Shown here one piece after another: positions 1-5,379 of a DNA stretch of 12,308 nt (position 1 is the first letter of the stretch; each line of letters begins with the position of its first letter). The notes below the pieces were generated by a model. It saw only the letters and a list, made by a program, of their open reading frames with translations, was not told where the DNA came from and made no database searches. This stretch comes from Pseudomonadota bacterium (GTDB lineage Bacteria; Bdellovibrionota; Bacteriovoracia; Bacteriovoracales; Bacteriovoracaceae): positions 1 to 12,308 of the forward strand of contig JAEYUK010000059.1 in assembly GCA_023432655.1 (NCBI GenBank). Reading direction: 5' to 3'. The position numbers and the translations under genes are program-made.

Positions 1-1
1 G

Positions 2-457
2 CCCTCAGATCACCCCTTAAATTTAAAAAATATTCTGGCCATGGACTTTGGCGAAAAGTTTATCGGTGTCGCCACTTATTGCGTGAATCGAGATCCCTAT
101 CCAACTCCTTATGGAAGGATTCAGAACACTGGGCCAGAAGCGGTGATCAAGGAATTAAAACGCATCATTGATGATGAGTTCATAGAACTGATCGTTATCG
201 GACTCCCTCATCTGACAGATGGGAAAACAACTAGCACCACGCAAAAAGCACAGAGTTTTATCAACTTTATAAGAGATCATTTTACTCTCCCTATAGAAGC
301 TCAGGATGAAACTCTTTCGACTTTTGAAGCAGAATCACGGATGAAAAACTCGCCCCGCTATAATTTCCAAGTAGATCTGAAACAAATTGATGCTGTTGCA
401 GCAAGTGTAATTTTAGAAGATTTTATTCGCCGCACGAAGCACTCAATTGGTCTATAA
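2..457 (+). CDS. ruvX: RuvX/YqgF-family RNase H-fold nuclease, 5' end outside window
   Basis: This is the YqgF/RuvX family, known as a putative Holliday junction resolvase and as the nuclease that finishes the 5' end of 16S rRNA; it acts in the cytoplasm. The three acidic active-site positions are visible, numbered from the internal ATG at 41: D2 in the MDFGEKFIGVA strand, E90 in DETLST, and D117 in the C-terminal helix (QIDAVAA). The family's VIGLP strand and following DG turn are at about residues 52-61. Starting at ATG 41 would cut off the first beta strand (NILAMDFG), which family members carry before the catalytic Asp. The frame is open to base 2 with no ATG, GTG or TTG, so the true start is probably left of the window. 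The gene ends 7 bases before the preferred mltG start. RuvX and MltG genes lie near each other in other bacteria too, such as Bacillus. Identification is firm; the start is unknown. Confidence 0.9.
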   Translation, partial: PSDHPLNLKNILAMDFGEKFIGVATYCVNRDPYPTPYGRIQNTGPEAVIKELKRIIDDEFIELIVIGLPHLTDGKTTSTTQKAQSFINFIRDHFTLPIEAQDETLSTFEAESRMKNSPRYNFQVDLKQIDAVAASVILEDFIRRTKHSIGL

Positions 458-458
458 T
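453..458 (+). promoter_or_regulatory. Possible -10 box just before mltG
   Basis: A perfect TATAAT spans the ruvX stop codon and ends 6 bases before the mltG ATG, which puts the expected transcript start at about the A of that ATG. No -35 match lies 16-18 bp upstream and no extended -10 TG is present. It could be a weak promoter giving a leaderless transcript, or chance. Confidence 0.25.
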
Positions 459-464
459 CTTAGG

Positions 465-1487
465 ATGAAAAAATTTCTGATTTTTACAGTTACCCTTATT
501 TTATTGGCCCTTATTGGAAGTGGTATTCGTCTGGCAATGATTTTTAATCAGACCTATACAGGACCTGATAAAATTTTTGTGGTTCATAATGGAGATACTT
601 TTGGGCGTATCAATCAACGTCTCTTTAATGAGGGTCTAATTCCCGACAAAAGGATGTTCCACTACTACGCTAAATACAAAGACGTGCTCACTAAATTTCG
701 AGCGGGTAGTTTCACCATTCCTCGAGGGGCCAATCTCAGACAAGTGCTCGACACTTTAGTGTATGGCCAACCGAATCTGACCAGCATCACCATCCCTGAA
801 GGGAAAAATATGTATGAGATTGCCAGAATTTTTGAAAATTCGGGAATCACTAAAGAAGCTGATTTTTTAGAAGCTGTTCAACACCCCGATCTGATTTCTA
901 AACTAAGTATTGAAGCTGCCTCGCTTGAAGGATACTTATTTCCTGAAACCTACCGTTTCGCTCCCAACACGCCAGCTAAAATCGTAGCTAAAAGCATGAT
1001 TGATCTCTTCAACGAGCGGACAAAAGATTTGGATTTCAATCATCCATTCCTGAATAAACACCAGGTCATCATTCTGGCTTCAGTAGTTGAAAAAGAAACA
1101 GGTGCAAAATTTGAACGTCCAACGATTGCGGGAGTTTTTACGAATCGTTTAAAGAAAAGGATGAGACTTCAATCTGATCCAACCACGATATATGGAATCT
1201 GGAGCCGTTACCAGGGTAACATCAGGAAGGCCGACTTGTTAGAAACGACTCCTTATAATACCTATAAAATTCCCGCTCTTCCTAAAGGACCAATTTCTAA
1301 CCCGAGCTTAGAGGCCATCCAAGCTGTTCTAAATCCGGAAGAACACAGTTACCTTTATTTTGTGAGTAAAAATGATGGGACCCACGTTTTCTCGAAAACG
1401 TACAAGGATCATAATAAAGCAGTGGAAGATTTTCAAAAAAATACCAAGGCACGCCAAGGGAAGAGCTGGAGAAATTTAAAACAGTGA
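465..1487 (+). CDS. mltG: Endolytic murein transglycosylase MltG (YceG-like)
   Basis: MltG is an inner-membrane lytic transglycosylase that cuts nascent peptidoglycan strands and limits their length. The protein is 340 residues from the ATG at 465, the usual size. It starts with a single membrane anchor (MKKFLIFTVTLILLALIGSG). A LysM-like region follows at about 35-110 (VVHNGDTFGRINQRL), and then the YceG catalytic domain. Hallmarks are EGYLFPETY (about 155-163), ASVVEKETG with the catalytic Glu at about residue 209, NRL..RMRLQSDPTTIYG (about 227-244) and TPYNTY.IPALPKGPI.NP (about 262-280). A TTG at 447 would add six residues and overlap ruvX; I prefer the ATG because the signal anchor follows directly. 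Neither start has a convincing ribosome binding site. Its end overlaps the convergent downstream gene by 12 bp. Confidence 0.95.
   Translation: MKKFLIFTVTLILLALIGSGIRLAMIFNQTYTGPDKIFVVHNGDTFGRINQRLFNEGLIPDKRMFHYYAKYKDVLTKFRAGSFTIPRGANLRQVLDTLVYGQPNLTSITIPEGKNMYEIARIFENSGITKEADFLEAVQHPDLISKLSIEAASLEGYLFPETYRFAPNTPAKIVAKSMIDLFNERTKDLDFNHPFLNKHQVIILASVVEKETGAKFERPTIAGVFTNRLKKRMRLQSDPTTIYGIWSRYQGNIRKADLLETTPYNTYKIPALPKGPISNPSLEAIQAVLNPEEHSYLYFVSKNDGTHVFSKTYKDHNKAVEDFQKNTKARQGKSWRNLKQ
1384..1401. repeat. 8-bp perfect inverted repeat inside the 3' end of mltG
   Basis: ACGTTTTC-TC-GAAAACGT is an exact palindrome except for its 2-bp centre, about 90 bases before the mltG stop. It is not followed by a T tract on either strand, so it is not an intrinsic terminator. 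It may be chance in coding sequence, or a protein-binding or RNA hairpin site for the converging transcripts. Confidence 0.4.
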
Positions 1488-2819
1488 GCACTCTTCGGAC
1501 ATATTAGGGAATGTTAAGTTATCTATACTGTTCCACATCCAGAGTATGGATTTCTTGTCTGAACGAAGCTGTTTAAGCGAGAATTGAACGAAAAAAGGCT
1601 TTTCTGCTTCTTCCTCAACCACCCCAGAAACTCGACCGTTGCTATCCATTTGTTTTATGTACTTAATTACAGGCAGTGTAATGTTGAAAACGTAATTATT
1701 TCTAACATTGCTTAAAGTTGATAACCAATTCTTCAGTGGATTAAAACATCTTGGAAGGATATTGGTCACCTGGACATTATCTTTGGTCACATATTTCACA
1801 TCAAACTTAACATATTTCGATTTAGACTCTAAAGCTTCTTTAAGTTGATTCTTTGGACCTTCAAATAGAAGCCCGAATGAAGTCATTTTGCCTCTCAATT
1901 CTGCAATTGCATGATCAGAGATTTCTTTCATGCACTCTCTTTCATCAAGCATTTCTTCATCATCAACAAGAGGAGCGCAGGCGAAGTTTGTTCCATGGGC
2001 CATTTCTTTCAGTGGTTCAGAAAGCCAGCCGAAACTATTAATACTATCTTTGAGCTTCTTCGAGATTCCTTTAGAAATCATCCCTCTAATTTTTCCCTGA
2101 TTATCTAGAACCGGAGCACCAGTGCTACCAAGGGTAAGACCACAATCCGCAAACAACATATTGGGAGAAGAAACATGGGAAGCAAGAGGGTTGATATAAT
2201 TATTATGAATTGCCTGACAGGTGGTCTTTTTAATTAAGGCTGCATAACTTCCCTGTTGATCCACCATCCAGGCATTGAAGGTTCGGTTATTTGGAATTCC
2301 ATCTCGACTAATACTGGCCTTCCGGCGGTGAGTGAGAGGCCTTTCCAAGGCCAGGAAGCTTACATCGTCATGCCAAAGGTTAGGGTCTTGTCCGACGAGA
2401 GGTGAAAACTTGATGACTTCTTTACACCCTACCCTTTCTGCTTCCCGGTTAAAGGTCTTAGGAAAGAAAATAAATATATCCCCGCTGCAGTCCTGACCCT
2501 CCCTTCTCATCAGAGATGGCAGACAGCTTGAACTCGTCGCAATAGTATTTGAATCAGTAAGAAAGCCTGTGCAATAGCGATAATTATTCACGCTATCAAC
2601 GACTACAATTTTCGCCAAATAATTAGGACAGTAAGAGTTGGATTCACAAGCAACGGATTGCTTCTCCATAAATTTCTCAATGTCTGTACTCACTGGCTGC
2701 TGATTAATTTCGCTTCCGCCCACCGTTTTGGTCTTGGCCTTTTTCCCGCAGGAAACGGAAAGCACCAAACAGAAGCAACAGGCAAAAAAGCTTAATCGGG
2801 AGAGAATGGATTGAAACAT
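1476..2819 (-). CDS. Trypsin-fold (S1 family) lipoprotein lacking catalytic His and Ser; probable pseudoprotease
   Basis: This is a 447-residue exported protein. The N-terminus is a signal peptide ending in LSVSC, so C24 is the likely lipid-anchored residue, although Ser at -3 is not ideal for a lipobox. The region at about 68-250 has the chymotrypsin fold landmarks: CTGFL at 83-87 and ATSSSC at 94-99, matching the usual Cys pair around the catalytic His, then DDVSFLAL at 151-158 and GLTLGSTGAPVLD at 227-239. Compared with the family, the His of the TAAHC motif is Ser (S98) and the nucleophile Ser of G(D/N)SG(G/A)P is Thr (T233); only the Asp remains. It is therefore unlikely to be a normal serine protease, and a binding or scaffold role is an inference. 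Residues 255-447 match no domain I recognise. Twelve cysteines after the signal region, C24 aside, suggest disulphides in the periplasm or outside the cell. An AGAGGG ribosome binding site lies 9 bases before the ATG. Confidence 0.85.
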   Translation of the reverse strand: MFQSILSRLSFFACCFCLVLSVSCGKKAKTKTVGGSEINQQPVSTDIEKFMEKQSVACESNSYCPNYLAKIVVVDSVNNYRYCTGFLTDSNTIATSSSCLPSLMRREGQDCSGDIFIFFPKTFNREAERVGCKEVIKFSPLVGQDPNLWHDDVSFLALERPLTHRRKASISRDGIPNNRTFNAWMVDQQGSYAALIKKTTCQAIHNNYINPLASHVSSPNMLFADCGLTLGSTGAPVLDNQGKIRGMISKGISKKLKDSINSFGWLSEPLKEMAHGTNFACAPLVDDEEMLDERECMKEISDHAIAELRGKMTSFGLLFEGPKNQLKEALESKSKYVKFDVKYVTKDNVQVTNILPRCFNPLKNWLSTLSNVRNNYVFNITLPVIKYIKQMDSNGRVSGVVEEEAEKPFFVQFSLKQLRSDKKSILWMWNSIDNLTFPNMSEECSLF

Positions 2820-2852
2820 CAGAAACTGCCCTCTGAGGGAGCAACACCTGTA

Positions 2853-2882
2853 AATATCATTTGTTTACAAATGTTTCGACAA
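2853..2882 (-). promoter_or_regulatory. Candidate promoter and operator for the pseudoprotease gene
   Basis: On the minus strand TTGTCG (2877-2882) could serve as a -35 box, with a weak AT-rich -10 (GATATT, 2853-2858) 18 bases further on. Between them lies a perfect inverted repeat, CATTTGT-tt-ACAAATG (2858-2873), in the place where a repressor would block polymerase. The boxes are poor matches, so the repeat is the stronger observation. Confidence 0.35.
2858..2873. repeat. Perfect 7-bp inverted repeat with 2-bp centre
   Basis: CATTTGT and ACAAATG are exact reverse complements separated by TT. The repeat lies 38 bases upstream of the pseudoprotease start and about 213 bases before the dksA boxes, so it belongs more naturally to the minus-strand gene. 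The short centre suits a dimeric DNA-binding protein better than an RNA hairpin. Confidence 0.6.
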
Positions 2883-2989
2883 AAGACAAGTCTGTTTTGC
2901 TTAGCAGCATAAATTCTTGTTTTTGTTAAAGTCATACTTCAGCTTAACGAGACAAAAGCAGATTTGTCAAACCGATGGGAGTCTTTAAA

Positions 2990-3035
2990 GGCAATATTGC
3001 GGAACTCTTGAGTGAATTTCTGGTAAAATATTGCC
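2990..3035. repeat. Inverted repeat GGCAATATT...AATATTGCC upstream of dksA promoter
   Basis: Exact 9-bp arms, GGCAATATT (2990-2998) and AATATTGCC (3027-3035), are separated by 28 bp. The left arm is also part of a self-complementary 10-mer (2991-3000). The pair sits 16 bp and more upstream of the proposed dksA -35 box, a usual position for an activator or looping repressor site. No known regulator was recognised from the motif. Confidence 0.5.
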
Positions 3036-3050
3036 GATAAATAGGGTCAC

Positions 3051-3079
3051 TTGAGCTGGACCGCTTGAACCTTTAAAAT
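3051..3079 (+). promoter_or_regulatory. Sigma70-type promoter for the dksA-like gene
   Basis: TTGAGC (3051-3056, 4 of 6 matches to the -35 consensus) and TAAAAT (3074-3079, 5 of 6 matches to the -10) are separated by exactly 17 bp. Transcription would start near 3086. An ATG at 3078 falls inside the -10 box and could not be translated from this promoter, which supports the GTG start at 3141 and gives a leader of about 55 bases. Confidence 0.65.
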
Positions 3080-3128
3080 GGAAGAGGTTCAGGAAACCGT
3101 TGAAGGTCCATTATTTATTGTTTCATCC

Positions 3129-3135
3129 GAGGAGG
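3129..3135 (+). promoter_or_regulatory. Strong Shine-Dalgarno site that fixes the dksA start
   Basis: GAGGAGG lies 5 bases before the GTG at 3141. The in-frame ATG at 3078 has no purine-rich site before it. This is the best ribosome binding site noted in the window and the main reason for the shorter gene model. Confidence 0.8.
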
Positions 3136-3140
3136 ATCCT

Positions 3141-3512
3141 GTGGATAAGAAGAAATTAGAACATTATAAAGAACTGCTATTAAAGCAACGTCAGCAGATT
3201 CTTAACGTGGGCCTACTTAATAAATCTGAAGACTTACATGTTGCCGAAGAGGACCTATCCGATGAAACGGATTTAGCTTCTTCGCTTATACAACAACAAT
3301 TAAACTGCACAATCCGTGATCGCGAATACGCCAAACTTCGCCGCATCGATATGGCCCTGGAAAGAATCGCTGAAGGGACTTATGGCCACTGTGAAGAATG
3401 CGATGAAGAAATCAGCGCAAAGCGTTTGGAGAACCAGCCATGGGCCGAACTTTGTATCCAACATGCTGAAGAAAAAGAACGCGAGGAATCTCAAATCTGG
3501 CGACAGGCCTAA
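3141..3512 (+). CDS. dksA: DksA/TraR-family transcription regulator with a CCCH zinc site
   Basis: DksA-type proteins enter the RNA polymerase secondary channel and, usually with ppGpp, change promoter choice during starvation. From GTG 3141 the protein has 123 residues, typical for short DksA homologues. A coiled-coil at about 1-75 carries the tip motif DETDLA (D41, D44, A46), matching the DxxDxA needed for function in E. coli DksA. The C-terminal zinc finger reads YGHCEEC (C84, C87) and LCIQH (C105, H108); the fourth ligand is His where the family normally has Cys. The 63-base upstream extension from ATG 3078 overlaps the promoter and has no ribosome binding site, so I reject it. The gene stands alone between its own promoter and a terminator. 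Family assignment is firm, but whether it is the main DksA or a paralogue cannot be told here. Confidence 0.88.
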   Translation: MDKKKLEHYKELLLKQRQQILNVGLLNKSEDLHVAEEDLSDETDLASSLIQQQLNCTIRDREYAKLRRIDMALERIAEGTYGHCEECDEEISAKRLENQPWAELCIQHAEEKEREESQIWRQA

Positions 3513-3533
3513 ATCATTTAAATTCTATGAATC

Positions 3534-3560
3534 AAGGGGCCCAAGTGGGCCCTTTTTTTT
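3534..3560 (+). terminator. Intrinsic terminator after dksA
   Basis: GGGCCC (3537-3542), loop AAGT and GGGCCC (3547-3552) form a GC-rich stem, extended by one G-U and two A-T pairs using bases 3534-3536. Eight T follow directly (3553-3560). The structure separates the dksA transcript from the downstream lipid operon. Confidence 0.92.
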
Positions 3561-3575
3561 GTCTATAATATAGAC
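3561..3575 (+). promoter_or_regulatory. Palindromic TATAAT element, candidate promoter/operator of the lipid operon
   Basis: GTCTATA-A-TATAGAC is a perfect 15-bp palindrome with a single central base, directly after the terminator's T tract. It contains a perfect -10 box, TATAAT (3564-3569). No -35 match exists at normal spacing, since that region is the terminator stem, so a promoter here would need help from an activator. It is the only promoter-like signal noted between dksA and the next gene; the leader would be about 63 bases. Confidence 0.4.
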
Positions 3576-3638
3576 GGACCCTGTAGAAAAGACATCCTCT
3601 CCCCCATCTCCTGCCGTTCAGGATTATCATCCCCATAA

Positions 3639-4394
3639 ATGAAATTTTCACAGGCCTTTCTCTTCATAGGACTTTATATGGCGACTACCTTAACCGGGTA
3701 CACGAAATCATATGATAGCTTTTGTTTTCAGGAGCACATCCGGGAGTCGATCGCTATTAATAAAGAACGAAAACAGGTTTACGCGGATCTGACAGATGGC
3801 CGCTCTAATAAAATTTTTAACCTCTTAATTAGTTATGAATACCTCACACTGGCGCCTGCTGCAGTTTTTGATCTAAAGGCGCTGTCCTACCAGAAGAATG
3901 GAATGGATTTATTCTGCCACGAATTTATGAGCATGATGCGTACTCCGAAATTTCAACCCGAAAATAAAATTATTCCTTCAGAAAAGTTCAGGCCATTTGA
4001 CTGGAAATTTTATAAAACCCGTATGAATGAAGCTCTAAAACATCGGGACTTAAGTGAAGTCAGAAAGACATCAATTGAAGCCCTATTGGATCTAAAGTCG
4101 CAACCACATTATTACTGCTTCTCCCGGCATCTTTTTGAATCGATTTATCGTTTTGCCTTCTTTGCTCCACTAAGAGCGCAGCAAGCTCAGGACATGGAGC
4201 TAAAAGATCCAACTGACTTGATGTTTAAAGTGATGAAGCTTCACTTATTAGGCTTAAAAGATTCTCACCGCATAGACCTTTGGTCCCAGCCCATTCAAAT
4301 GAGTGGTATCCCGATTTTATGCAGTGAAATTCCAGACCTGCTTTTTGATCTGGATGCTCCGGAACTTTCTGAATTAAAAAAGAAACAGGACTAA
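3639..4394 (+). CDS. Secreted protein of unknown function, first gene of the lipid operon
   Basis: I do not recognise this 251-residue protein. The N-terminus (MKFSQAFLFIGLYMATTLTG) looks like a signal peptide with cleavage near residues 20-24. The rest is soluble, with no further membrane segment and no known catalytic motif. Four cysteines remain after the signal (C29, C93, C160, C228) and could form two disulphides in the periplasm. The tail is charged (SELKKKQD). The start is uncertain. ATG 3639 gives a signal peptide but has no clear ribosome binding site, while ATG 3678 has AGGA six bases before it but would remove the signal. I keep the longer form. Its stop is 4 bases before the lipid kinase gene, whose ribosome binding site lies inside this gene's end, so the two are probably co-transcribed. 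A role in lipid handling is only guilt by association. Confidence 0.7.
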   Translation: MKFSQAFLFIGLYMATTLTGYTKSYDSFCFQEHIRESIAINKERKQVYADLTDGRSNKIFNLLISYEYLTLAPAAVFDLKALSYQKNGMDLFCHEFMSMMRTPKFQPENKIIPSEKFRPFDWKFYKTRMNEALKHRDLSEVRKTSIEALLDLKSQPHYYCFSRHLFESIYRFAFFAPLRAQQAQDMELKDPTDLMFKVMKLHLLGLKDSHRIDLWSQPIQMSGIPILCSEIPDLLFDLDAPELSELKKKQD

Positions 4395-4398
4395 TTAT

Positions 4399-5379
4399 AT
4401 GACACAAATATCAGTTTATTTAAACCCACATGCTTCTCAGGCCCTTCATACATTTCAAGCGGAAGAAATAAAAAAATATTTTTTCCGCCAGGAGATTCGC
4501 TTCAATAATCCGGGGAGTGAAGAAGAGTTGGTGAACCTCATTAAAAAAGATCGGGAAGAAGGTGTTGATTGTATTTTCTCCATCGGAGGAGACGGCACGG
4601 CCCACACTATCGCTCAAAACTTGATTGGAAGTAAGACCAAGCTCCTGGTGCTACCGGGAGGGACAGCTAATGATCTGGCACATGAGCTGGGTACAAATTC
4701 CAACCTTAGAAAACTTGCTAATATTTTCCATTCCCGCACCACTCGTGAAGTGGACATCATCAATGTTAATGGCCGTTACCTCGTCACCAATGGCGGTGTC
4801 GGAATTGCTTACAAAGTCGCTCAGGAAGTTAATCTTCTCCGCAAGAAGACTTCAATCTTTAAGTCTTTCCTTAAAACCGCTGGAAAGAATGCTTACTCCC
4901 TCATGTTCGTAAAGCAGATGCTTGCTTCAGAGTTTGAGCTTCACAACGTCTATATTGATTCTCCCGATCTGCCTCTGCTGGAGAAGAGAGTGAAGTCCCC
5001 ACTGATACTCGTTAATAACCAACCACATTTGGCAGGAAAATTTCCGGTGGCCCCTCAGACGAGAAATGATGACGGAAAATTTAACGTGACTATTTTCCTC
5101 CACACGAATCGTTTAGACTTTATTAAATCAGCCTCATCTTTCCTTATGGGACAATTTCCCGAGGATGATAAAAAGATCATTCATTTTGAAACCGACAGTT
5201 TAAAAATGATGTCAACTGACGATAAGGAATTAAGCTTTTTTGGAGATGGTGAAAACTTTAGGCCGTCAAAAGAACTTGATATTTCCATCATTCCGAAAGG
5301 ATTGGTGGTTTACTCTAACAACGAGGATCTGGAGTTTTGCCAGAGTTATTCACTGGACATGATTCCAATTATTCAATGA
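4399..5379 (+). CDS. Diacylglycerol kinase-family lipid kinase (YegS/DgkB/sphingosine kinase-like)
   Basis: This 326-residue enzyme of the DAGK_cat superfamily would transfer phosphate from ATP to the hydroxyl of a lipid such as diacylglycerol, a sphingoid base or a ceramide, at the inner face of the cytoplasmic membrane. Nucleotide-binding motifs are clear: SIGGDGTAH at 61-69 and LPGGTANDLAHELG at 85-98. The second, beta-sandwich domain shows DDGKFNVTIF at 224-233 and FFGDGE at 280-285, matching the conserved acidic loop of YegS and DgkB. Length is normal. There is no transmembrane segment, as expected for this soluble family. An AGGA site 8 bases before the ATG supports the start. The stop overlaps the next start as ATGA, implying translational coupling. 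The substrate cannot be read from sequence; neighbouring fatty acyl reductases point to lipid modification. Confidence 0.9.
   Translation: MTQISVYLNPHASQALHTFQAEEIKKYFFRQEIRFNNPGSEEELVNLIKKDREEGVDCIFSIGGDGTAHTIAQNLIGSKTKLLVLPGGTANDLAHELGTNSNLRKLANIFHSRTTREVDIINVNGRYLVTNGGVGIAYKVAQEVNLLRKKTSIFKSFLKTAGKNAYSLMFVKQMLASEFELHNVYIDSPDLPLLEKRVKSPLILVNNQPHLAGKFPVAPQTRNDDGKFNVTIFLHTNRLDFIKSASSFLMGQFPEDDKKIIHFETDSLKMMSTDDKELSFFGDGENFRPSKELDISIIPKGLVVYSNNEDLEFCQSYSLDMIPIIQ

Noticed and set aside
41..43. ATG as the real ruvX start
   Set aside because: It would delete the first beta strand that precedes the catalytic Asp in the family, and the frame is open to the left edge.
1853..2108. Small plus-strand frames antisense to the pseudoprotease gene
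   Set aside because: They are open frames opposite a well-supported gene, have no ribosome binding site or domain, and overlap each other in different frames.
2829..2839. CCCTCTGAGGG mini-palindrome covering the ribosome binding site of the pseudoprotease gene
   Set aside because: The arms are only 4-5 bp with a 1-3 base centre, too small to claim a regulatory hairpin.
3078..3140. Longer DksA N-terminus starting at ATG 3078
   Set aside because: The ATG is inside a well-spaced -10 box and lacks a ribosome binding site; the GTG at 3141 has a strong one and gives the usual family length.
5337..5375. TTG start adding 13 residues to the SDR
   Set aside because: The Rossmann strand begins right at ATG 5376, which also makes the ATGA overlap with the kinase gene.
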